From assembly GCA_003695215.1 (NCBI GenBank), contig RFIM01000238.1:1-16634 (forward strand): a DNA stretch of 16,634 nt, read 5' to 3'. A program made the translations under genes and the position numbers. Below, one piece after another: positions 7,627-13,165 of this stretch (positions are counted from its first letter, which is position 1; the number at the start of each line of letters is the position of its first letter). Source of the DNA: Chloroflexota bacterium (lineage in GTDB: Bacteria; Chloroflexota; Anaerolineae; Aggregatilineales; UBA2796). Below the pieces are notes generated by a model, which searched no databases, was not told the origin of the DNA, and worked only from the letters and a program-made list of their open reading frames with translations.

Positions 7627-8466
7627 CTATTCGCGTTGATCTTTGGCGAGCGATGAGGCCAGCTGCGCGCAGACCAATTCCAGCATGATGACATGCTCTT
7701 GGCTGATGCTATTAGGCGGCTCGCGGAAGGCGATCACCACGCCAAAGCGCATGCTCTGGCCAACTGAGACGGCAACAGCGGAGCCAAAACGCCCTTTTTC
7801 TAGCAAGAAGTGCGATTGCGCCGTGCCGCGCACAGCAATCTGGCTTTTGCCGCTCTGTGCCACCATGGCGACTAAACTGTTCGGCTCGGCGCGTTGCGGC
7901 ATGGCGTTCATCACGACGTTATCGCCCATTTGTGCCGTGAGCGTGAGCGTATTTTTGCCTGGCTCAAGCGCGTAGAATGCCACGTGGTCGTAGCCTAAGT
8001 CCATGATCGCGCTCACGGCTGCCTGCTGCTTGCCGAGCCCTTTGGTGGCTTTAGCGAGCGCCTTGGCGAGGTTGCGGATAGGCGGCAGAGCGTCGGCGCG
8101 CACGGTTTCAAGGCGGCGCTCTTCAGCCAAGCGCTTGATCTTGCGGATCAGCTCATCGTCCTTGAAGGGCGTGAGCGAGACGTCATCGGCACGGCCAGGC
8201 ATGCTGAAATCAGCTTCTTCATCCACAGTTAGGATGAGCAAGCGCGGCTTCTCCAAGCGCACAGCGCGGATCAGCTCAAAAGTATCGCCCAGCGCGTTAT
8301 CTGCCACAAAGACATCGAAATGCTTGCTGGAGTCGCGCAGTGTCTCGTGAGCGCTCTCTAGGCTAGTGGCGTAGGTGACGTTCAGGGTCGGCTCTTTGGC
8401 CAGATTCTCACGGTAGCGCGCCATTGAGGCAGCTTGAGTAGCCACTAACACGCTGATAGTACTCAT
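7627..8466 (-). CDS. Degenerate receiver (pseudo-receiver) plus GAF domain protein
   Basis: This is a 279-residue cytoplasmic protein. Residues 3-112 resemble a response-regulator receiver: VFVADNALGD (52-61) places Asp56 at the phospho-acceptor position, and LILT (77-80) supplies the switch threonine. However, the acidic pair that should follow strand 1 is replaced by Ala9-Thr10, and the usual KPF is TPF (99-101), so the invariant lysine is missing. Phosphorylation by the normal route is therefore doubtful. A helical linker (113-150) leads to a GAF-like domain at about 142-275 with FGVVIAFREP (241-250). There is no DNA-binding output domain. The start is ATG at 8466 with a strong GAGGTGAGGT 7 bases upstream. 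It is the first gene of a two-gene unit with cydC, which suggests a regulatory or sensing link to that exporter, but this is inference from position only. Confidence 0.75.
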   Translation of the reverse strand: MSTISVLVATQAASMARYRENLAKEPTLNVTYATSLESAHETLRDSSKHFDVFVADNALGDTFELIRAVRLEKPRLLILTVDEEADFSMPGRADDVSLTPFKDDELIRKIKRLAEERRLETVRADALPPIRNLAKALAKATKGLGKQQAAVSAIMDLGYDHVAFYALEPGKNTLTLTAQMGDNVVMNAMPQRAEPNSLVAMVAQSGKSQIAVRGTAQSHFLLEKGRFGSAVAVSVGQSMRFGVVIAFREPPNSISQEHVIMLELVCAQLASSLAKDQRE

Positions 8467-8473
8467 CGTTTCT

Positions 8474-8483
8474 ACCTCACCTC
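8474..8483 (-). promoter_or_regulatory. Strong ribosome binding site of the receiver-GAF gene
   Basis: GAGGTGAGGT on the minus strand ends 7 bases before the ATG at 8466-8464. It is the best Shine-Dalgarno match I see in the window and fixes this start. It contrasts with cydC just downstream, which has none. Confidence 0.7.
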
Positions 8484-8523
8484 AGCGCTGTGTGATCCTT
8501 GAAGACGGTCGGTACAGGTGCTG

Positions 8524-8553
8524 ATTATAGGCGATCAGAAGGCGCTGCAGCAA
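8524..8553 (-). promoter_or_regulatory. Sigma-70-type promoter of the receiver-GAF / cydC unit
   Basis: On the minus strand, TTGCTG (8553-8548), an 18-bp spacer and an exact TATAAT (8529-8524) lie in the 94-bp gap before the receiver-GAF gene. A CTGAT/ATCAG inverted repeat brackets the -10 (8521-8538), a possible operator. The -35 match is weak (3 of 6). Transcription would begin near 8517. Confidence 0.5.
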
Positions 8554-8560
8554 GCGATAG

Positions 8561-9259
8561 CTAGATGCGAATCGGCTTGAGCAACATATCCATGCCGACG
8601 GCGCGCAAGGCGCTATCTTGTGTTGCATCCATGGAGACGCGCACGTCGAAATACATGCCGCCGAGCGGCTCAAACTGCAGCTGATCGGCATCCACAGCTT
8701 GGAAGGCATCGATGCGCACGCGCACAGCGCGTCCGGCTTGGTCAGGTGTCAGGCTCAGCTTTGCGGGCACAGCAGCTTTATCCACAGGCACTTCTAGCGC
8801 GAATTCGGCAAGGCTGAGCGTGCCGCCTAGCGCGCTAACGCGCAGCGTGATATGCGCAGGCTGTGGCAGCAAGGGCATGTTCGCAGTCGGCGGATTGACA
8901 CCAACGAACAGATCGGCGGGCGTGTTGGCGCGCAGCACACGCGGCATGACGACCGTCAGGCGGCGCGGCACGCGAGGTAATTCAGCGCGCCCGCCACTTT
9001 TGGCCGCTAGCGCCGCATCGTATTCCAGCAGTTGCTGCGCCGCAATTTGACCATCGCTGGTCAGGGCGTACCTATCAGAGTGGAACTGCACCAAACGGAA
9101 ATTGACCAGACGCCGAATGGCGCGCCCAACCAAGCGCGCTGAGAGCTGCGCACCTTCCTGAATTTCAGCACTTGTGGCCGCTGCCCGATGCTTGTGTAGA
9201 AAACGCAGCACCTCAAGTGCCTCAGATGGCAGACGCTGAAGCGTAAAAGGTAGCTCCAT
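8561..9259 (-). CDS. Winged-helix DNA-binding protein with beta-rich C-terminal domain of unknown role
   Basis: This 232-residue protein has no membrane segment. Residues 10-80 look like a winged helix: SEALEVLRFLHKH (12-24), a helix-turn-helix region near AEIQEGAQLSARLVGRAIRR (31-50), and a wing around VQFHSDRYALTSDG (57-70). After a short linker, residues 97-232 are beta-rich with alternating hydrophobic residues (LTVVMPRVLR, HITLRVSALGGTLSLAEF, AVRVRIDAF, MYFDVRVSMD), like an immunoglobulin-type sandwich. I do not recognise this domain. The protein is probably a transcription regulator that senses something through the C-terminal half, but no ligand can be named. The start is ATG at 9259 with a poor ribosome site. 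It has its own promoter, and its leader contains an inverted repeat that could be an autoregulatory operator. Confidence 0.7.
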   Translation of the reverse strand: MELPFTLQRLPSEALEVLRFLHKHRAAATSAEIQEGAQLSARLVGRAIRRLVNFRLVQFHSDRYALTSDGQIAAQQLLEYDAALAAKSGGRAELPRVPRRLTVVMPRVLRANTPADLFVGVNPPTANMPLLPQPAHITLRVSALGGTLSLAEFALEVPVDKAAVPAKLSLTPDQAGRAVRVRIDAFQAVDADQLQFEPLGGMYFDVRVSMDATQDSALRAVGMDMLLKPIRI

Positions 9260-9263
9260 AGAT

Positions 9264-9299
9264 AATTCTAACCGCTTTCATGCCTCTGAGCGAAGAATT
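9264..9299 (-). promoter_or_regulatory. Leader stem-loop / inverted repeat before the winged-helix gene
   Basis: On the minus strand AATTCT, one base, CGCT, a 12-base loop, AGCG, three bases and AGAATT form a two-part inverted repeat. The predicted transcript begins near 9300, so the RNA would start at this hairpin, which ends 4 bases before the ATG. It may affect stability or ribosome access, or in DNA it may be an operator for the encoded winged-helix protein. Confidence 0.4.
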
Positions 9300-9306
9300 G
9301 GCTACC

Positions 9307-9334
9307 AGTTTACACGATTCGCGCAATTGGTCAA
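9307..9334 (-). promoter_or_regulatory. Sigma-70-type promoter of the winged-helix gene
   Basis: TTGACC (9334-9329, 5 of 6), a 16-bp spacer and TAAACT (9312-9307, 4 of 6) lie directly after the stop codon of the upstream methyltransferase gene. The gene therefore has its own start of transcription and need not depend on the response-regulator operon. Confidence 0.55.
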
Positions 9335-10213
9335 CTAGCGGATAGCGCACACGCGCATCAGGCGCGGCTGCCAGAGCAAGCTGCCATCTGCAGCGCAATA
9401 CGGCGCAAGCGCAGTTTGTAGCGCCTCTAGGCAGGCGCGCTGCTCCGCCTCAGAGAGCGCCTCAAAGGCCAGGCGCCGCGGCGCCCATGCCAGCTTGTAG
9501 GCGCTGAAAGCCTGCGCGCTAGGGAAGCGCACGCGCACAAAAGCCGCTTCTCGCGCCCAGACCAAGCTGAAGCCCGCTGCTTTGAAGAGCGCGTAATAGT
9601 CCTCAACGTCCTGCAAGTGTGCCTGCCACGGCTCAGGCAGATCGAACGCAGGCGCGCTTTGATCGCCCAGCGCCGCTTCAAAGACGCTCTCAAAAGTCTG
9701 TGATGCTGTGTCAAGCACGCTCCATTCTTGGCACAGCAGCAAACCGTTCGGACGCAGGACGCGGATTAACTCGCGCAGGGCGCGGCGTGGCAGGCTATGA
9801 TTCAACCCAAACGAAGCGCCGATCAGATCGACGCTGGCGCGCGCCAAGGGCAAGCGATGCAAATCAGCTTGCCAGAAGGCTACATTGCGGTGACGCTGAC
9901 GTTGCCCAACTGCCAACATCGCCGCTGAAATGTCCACGCCAATCACGCGCTGCGTGAAGCCTGCCAAATGCCGCGCCAGCAAACCTGTGCCTGTGCCGAT
10001 ATCCAGCCCAAGGCGCGCGCTTGGGCAAGCGCCGCGTTGTGGCAGATCGAACGGATCGTGCAGGCTGCCCTGCGCTTGTTCGCGCACGCAACGTGCCATC
10101 CAAGCCGCAAGGCTGCGCGCAAAAATGTCCATGACGCTTGCTATGTCGGGATGGTAGTGCGGCGCCGTCTGCGCATATAAAGCGCGCAGGCTGTCCAGCT
10201 CAGGTATTGGCAT
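9335..10213 (-). CDS. Class I SAM-dependent methyltransferase (UbiE/Methyltransf_11-like)
   Basis: With the ATG at 10213-10211 the product has 292 residues. A longer reading frame reaches 10312, but those extra 33 codons lie wholly inside the histidine kinase gene and read as low-complexity serine/alanine/cysteine sequence. I prefer the ATG, which gives a 14-bp overlap with the kinase gene and an N-terminus (MPIPELDSLRALYAQTAPHY) typical of the family. The Rossmann-like SAM motifs are LGLDIGTGTGLLARHLA (motif I, about residues 69-85), VIGVDISAAML (about 91-101), then QADLHRLPLARASVDLI and LRVLRPNGLLL. The substrate is unknown; small molecules such as quinones or lipids are typical for this family. 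No Shine-Dalgarno precedes the ATG, so translation is probably coupled to the kinase gene. It is the third gene of the response-regulator operon. Confidence 0.85.
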   Translation of the reverse strand: MPIPELDSLRALYAQTAPHYHPDIASVMDIFARSLAAWMARCVREQAQGSLHDPFDLPQRGACPSARLGLDIGTGTGLLARHLAGFTQRVIGVDISAAMLAVGQRQRHRNVAFWQADLHRLPLARASVDLIGASFGLNHSLPRRALRELIRVLRPNGLLLCQEWSVLDTASQTFESVFEAALGDQSAPAFDLPEPWQAHLQDVEDYYALFKAAGFSLVWAREAAFVRVRFPSAQAFSAYKLAWAPRRLAFEALSEAEQRACLEALQTALAPYCAADGSLLWQPRLMRVCAIR

Positions 10214-12512
10214 TGTTGTCGGGATGACGCTGAATAGGCAAGCGCACAGTGAAGGTGCTGCCGACGCCTTCGCGGCTCTCGACCGAGATAACGCCGCGAT
10301 GCAGCTCAACAATCTGCTTGGCGATGGTCAAGCCCAAGCCTGTGCCGCGCACATTTTGTACCGTTCGGGCGCGGAAAAACGGCTCGAAAATGTGGACGAG
10401 CGCCTCAGGCGGAATGCCGACGCCGTTATCGCTCACCTTGATGATAGCCACTGTGAGGCCATTTTCCGCTTGCGTGCTCAGCTGCACGCGCACCTCGCCG
10501 TTGGCAGGCGTGTAGTTGAGCGCATTGGCGATCAGGTTGTCTATCACTTGCGTCAAGCGCATAGGATCGACATTCGCGCTCACGCAATCTTCGGGCAGTT
10601 GTAGGTGTAGGGCAATGTGGCACTCAGCGGCGCGCGGCTGATGCATCTCAGTGGCCGTGCGCACCAGTTCGCACAAGTCGACCCTCTCGCGGTGCAGCAC
10701 CAGCGTGCCCTGCTCAAAGCGCGGCAGGTCTAACAGATTCTCCACAAGGCGCGTCAAGTGGTTGACCATGCGTTCCATGACTTCGAAATGCTTGCGAAGG
10801 TTGTTCGGATCGCGCTGAGCCAAGTACAGCCGCAGCTTCAGGTTGGCGATCGGCGTGCGCAGCTCATGCGAGGCGTTCGCAATGAAGCGCTCGCGCTGTT
10901 TTTGCAAGGTGCGCTCGTTGGTGACATCGCGGACGAGATTCAGCTGACCGATTGGCTCATCAGCCGCATTGCGGACGATAGTCGCCGTCAGCAGGCAGAT
11001 GAAGGCGCTGCCATCGGCGCGCACAGCCTCGAATTCAGTCTGCCAGATTTCGCGCAGCCTGTTGGCTTCCCGAAGGCGCCCACGCGCTTTCTCAAAGACC
11101 TCAGGATCGCGGAAAAAGCGCTTGAACGTCTCCAAGGGCTGATCGAGCAGCTCTTCTCGAGAGCAGCCTGACATGCGCAGGAAAGCCTGATTCACATAGA
11201 GCGTGCGTTGCGTGCGTAAGTCGAAGTATGCCAAGCCATCAGCCATGTTTTCCACAATGGCCTCGAAGAGCGCGCTGCGCTGCGTGAGCTGCAAGGTGCG
11301 CTCTTGCACGCGGCGCTCTAGCTCAGCGGCGTAACGCACTGATTCGGCGTAGAGCCGCGCATTTTGCAGCGCCACACCTGCTTGCGCTGCAAAAATGCGC
11401 AAAATTTCGGTATGCTGCTGCGTGAAGTAGTGGCGCTTGTCGCTGCTCAGGTTGAGGATGCCGATCACCTGATCTTGGGCCATGATCGGCATGCCGATAT
11501 ACGATTTCACGTGCGCTTGATTCTCGGCCCGAATCCAGCGCGGATCGGTCTCGGTATCGCTGATCAGGCGCGGCTGACGTGTGCGCACCATCTCATCAAA
11601 GACCTGGCGTAGCTCAGGTGAGAGCGCGTACTCCCGAATGTAACTCACCTTGCCTTCCGCCAAGCGGCTGTAAGCCAGTCGACAAACCTGTGAGTCTAAA
11701 AGCAGGACGCTCACGCTGTAGCACGGCACAACGCGCCCGACGTTCCGCAAAATGCGCGCCATGACTTCTTCCAGCTCCAAAACGCTCGTCAGCGCAAGGC
11801 TGATATCGCTCAGCGCCGCATTGACCATCTCTTGCTGGCTTGCATGGGCTTGCGTCGCTTGCAGGAGACGCAAGATCAGGCGTTCGCGGCGCCGCAACGC
11901 TAGGCTAAGCAGCGTAACGCCAACAACCAGCAGCGTGCCAAGCACTGCTGAGAACCAGATACCGTGTGCTTGCAGATCGGCTTGCGCTAAGACGACGTTC
12001 AGCGGCAGCGCAAGACCGATCTGCCAAGTCTGCACGCCTAGGCTGAGCGTCGTCCAAGCGATCAGCACGTCTGCGCCGCTTGGATCGGTCTGCTGGCTGA
12101 CGCCTTCGTGCGAAGCGCTCAACATGTCTGTGACAGCCGATCGAAGCGTCTCGAAGGCGCTCGGCGTCGTCTTCTCTTCACAAGCGCTACAGTAAATCCA
12201 AATCTCGGCGTTGGCGAGCGCCTGAGCAGCTGCCAGGACTTGGTTCACGCGCGCCGAGATGAACGCGCTGATATCACTGGGCATCAGTGAGCGCGTTTCC
12301 TGCCACAGCAGCGTGTGTAAGATGCTGGCGCTCTGCTGCAATGCGCTCAGGCTACGCGCCGCGATAGCTTCCAACATTTGTTGGCGTTCATAGCGGATGC
12401 GCTCGAGGGCGCCCAACCATATCAGCGCGATCAGAAGGCTTGCGCCGCTCAGCAAGAGCGCACGTTTCCAGCGCCGACGCGCTATCTCAAGGCTCTGCAG
12501 CAGGTATCGCAT
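10200..12512 (-). CDS. Membrane sensor histidine kinase (extracytoplasmic sensor, GAF, PAS, HisKA, HATPase)
   Basis: This 770-residue two-component kinase has membrane helices at about 18-36 and 185-206 that enclose a 150-residue outside domain. That domain holds a CSAC pair (Cys108, Cys111). Inside come a GAF domain (about 230-385, SYIGMPI 337-343), a coiled coil (386-412), a PAS/PAC domain (413-535, NMADGLAYFD and DVTNER), and HisKA with phospho-acceptor His549 in NASHELRTPI. The HATPase has its N box at DNLIANAL (658-665), G1 DNGVGIP (695-701), an F box FEPFFR (709-714) and G2 GTGLGL (723-728). All catalytic motifs are intact. It lies 14 bp after the response-regulator gene, its probable partner. 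The start ATG at 12512 has no clear Shine-Dalgarno. It shares a 14-bp overlap with the methyltransferase gene. The signal is unknown; the CxxC hints at a thiol or metal cue. Confidence 0.93.
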   Translation of the reverse strand: MRYLLQSLEIARRRWKRALLLSGASLLIALIWLGALERIRYERQQMLEAIAARSLSALQQSASILHTLLWQETRSLMPSDISAFISARVNQVLAAAQALANAEIWIYCSACEEKTTPSAFETLRSAVTDMLSASHEGVSQQTDPSGADVLIAWTTLSLGVQTWQIGLALPLNVVLAQADLQAHGIWFSAVLGTLLVVGVTLLSLALRRRERLILRLLQATQAHASQQEMVNAALSDISLALTSVLELEEVMARILRNVGRVVPCYSVSVLLLDSQVCRLAYSRLAEGKVSYIREYALSPELRQVFDEMVRTRQPRLISDTETDPRWIRAENQAHVKSYIGMPIMAQDQVIGILNLSSDKRHYFTQQHTEILRIFAAQAGVALQNARLYAESVRYAAELERRVQERTLQLTQRSALFEAIVENMADGLAYFDLRTQRTLYVNQAFLRMSGCSREELLDQPLETFKRFFRDPEVFEKARGRLREANRLREIWQTEFEAVRADGSAFICLLTATIVRNAADEPIGQLNLVRDVTNERTLQKQRERFIANASHELRTPIANLKLRLYLAQRDPNNLRKHFEVMERMVNHLTRLVENLLDLPRFEQGTLVLHRERVDLCELVRTATEMHQPRAAECHIALHLQLPEDCVSANVDPMRLTQVIDNLIANALNYTPANGEVRVQLSTQAENGLTVAIIKVSDNGVGIPPEALVHIFEPFFRARTVQNVRGTGLGLTIAKQIVELHRGVISVESREGVGSTFTVRLPIQRHPDNNANT

Positions 12513-12526
12513 GAGGCGCTTTGCAT

Positions 12527-12907
12527 TTAGCTGCCTAACAAATTCCGAATGATGTTCTCCAGGCTGCGCGGCGTCACAGGCTTGGTCAAGACCATATCCA
12601 CCATGTTCACGTGATGGCGCTCCAGCATGAGCGGCACAGCCGTCAGCACCACTATTTTAGTCTGATTGTAGGCAGGATTGCTACGAATGGTCTCTAGCAC
12701 GTCAATGCCGCTCACTTCGGGCATGGCAAGGTCTAGCACAATCAAAGTCGGGACGAGTTCGGCGAGAATTTCAAGGGCGCGCCTGCCACTTTCTGCTCGG
12801 TAGAGCGCGCAATTCAAGCGGGTTAGTGCGACTTCAAACAGGCTGAGCAGATCAGCCTCGTCATCGACGAGCAAGATAGAGCAAGGTTGCGCTTCAGGGG
12901 AAGTCAT
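12527..12907 (-). CDS. Single-domain (CheY-like) response regulator
   Basis: This 126-residue protein is a receiver domain and nothing more. The acidic pocket is Asp15-Asp16-Glu17 in ILLVDDEADL, the phospho-acceptor is Asp59 in VLDLAMPEVSG, the switch threonine is Thr89 in VVLTA, and the invariant lysine is Lys109 in TKPVTP, so it should be phosphorylated normally. It is the first gene of the operon with the histidine kinase 14 bp downstream. With no output domain it must act by protein contact, or pass phosphate on to a phosphotransfer protein. The start is ATG at 12907 with AAAGG about 9 bases upstream. The leader is about 86 bases long if the promoter at 13000-13028 is used. Confidence 0.93.
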   Translation of the reverse strand: MTSPEAQPCSILLVDDEADLLSLFEVALTRLNCALYRAESGRRALEILAELVPTLIVLDLAMPEVSGIDVLETIRSNPAYNQTKIVVLTAVPLMLERHHVNMVDMVLTKPVTPRSLENIIRNLLGS

Positions 12908-12945
12908 GTTGCGTGCCTTTACTGCATCGGTTGCCTATTTCATTA

Positions 12946-12970
12946 TCAGAGATTGTAACCCTTGTCAGAG
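12946..12970. repeat. Direct repeat TTRTCAGAG in the response-regulator leader
   Basis: Two copies of the 6-mer TCAGAG (12946-12951 and 12965-12970), each preceded by TTA or TTG, lie 19 bp apart, close to two helical turns. They sit downstream of the predicted minus-strand start and upstream of the rightward promoter. This is a possible regulator site; the match is short and may be chance. Confidence 0.25.
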
Positions 12971-12987
12971 TCTTTCTAATGCTATGC

Positions 12988-13015
12988 TTGACAGTTCTTA
13001 TGATATCGTTATAGT
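12988..13015 (+). promoter_or_regulatory. Sigma-70-type promoter P1 of the ATPase-phosphatase operon
   Basis: An exact TTGACA (12988-12993), a 16-bp spacer and TATAGT (13010-13015, 5 of 6) face right. Transcription would start near 13022, giving a leader of about 144 bases to the ATG at 13166. Its -10 lies within the spacer of the opposing minus-strand promoter. Confidence 0.6.
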
Positions 13016-13028
13016 GGTACACTTTCAA
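13000..13028 (-). promoter_or_regulatory. Sigma-70-type promoter of the response regulator / kinase / methyltransferase operon
   Basis: On the minus strand, TTGAAA (13028-13023, 5 of 6), a 17-bp spacer and TATCAT (13005-13000, 5 of 6) precede the response-regulator gene. Transcription would start near 12993. The element interlocks with the rightward promoter P1, so one polymerase should exclude the other. Confidence 0.6.
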
Positions 13029-13038
13029 TTTATGAAAG
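13022..13038. promoter_or_regulatory. Perfect inverted repeat overlapping the leftward -35 box (possible operator)
   Basis: CTTTCA, five bases, TGAAAG form a perfect 6-bp-arm palindrome. It covers the -35 box of the leftward promoter and the predicted first transcribed bases of the rightward P1. A dimeric repressor bound here could affect both operons. No binding protein can be named. Confidence 0.4.
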
Positions 13039-13081
13039 GTATAAATAATGTTTGAAGAAGAGGCGCCCAGGTTTCGGTCAA

Positions 13082-13109
13082 TTGTTCGCAAGTGTGGTAT
13101 GCTTATAGT
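13082..13109 (+). promoter_or_regulatory. Possible second promoter P2 of the ATPase-phosphatase operon
   Basis: TTGTTC (13082-13087), a 16-bp spacer and TATAGT (13104-13109) form a weaker rightward candidate. The 9-mer TTATAGTGG at 13103-13111 exactly repeats that at the P1 -10 (13009-13017), 94 bp upstream. The -35 matches only 3 of 6 positions, so this is tentative. Confidence 0.3.
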
Positions 13110-13149
13110 GGGATACGCACGGCACGGCGTTGGCATCCGTATGGAGAAG

Positions 13150-13155
13150 AAAGGG
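13150..13155 (+). promoter_or_regulatory. Ribosome binding site that decides the ATPase start
   Basis: AAAGGG within a purine-rich run (GAGAAGAAAGGG) lies 10 bases before the ATG at 13166. It favours that ATG over the in-frame TTG at 13130, which has no Shine-Dalgarno and would add 12 residues of poor quality. Confidence 0.5.
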
Positions 13156-13165
13156 CAGCAGAACC

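Noticed and set aside
8467..8560. Intrinsic terminator after the winged-helix gene
   Set aside because: Only 4-5 bp stems are seen and no T-run follows on the relevant strand. No convincing intrinsic terminator was found anywhere in the window.
10214..10312. N-terminal extension of the methyltransferase to 10312
   Set aside because: The extra 33 codons lie inside the histidine kinase gene and code for low-complexity sequence. The ATG at 10213 gives a normal family N-terminus and a short, typical overlap.
12930..13060. AT-rich divergent region as a replication origin
   Set aside because: I found no DnaA boxes (TTATCCACA-like) or iteron arrays. The AT-richness is accounted for by two promoters.
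13130..13165. TTG at 13130 as the start of the ATPase
   Set aside because: There is no Shine-Dalgarno before it, and the added 12 residues are basic and unlike the family. The ATG at 13166 has AAAGGG upstream.
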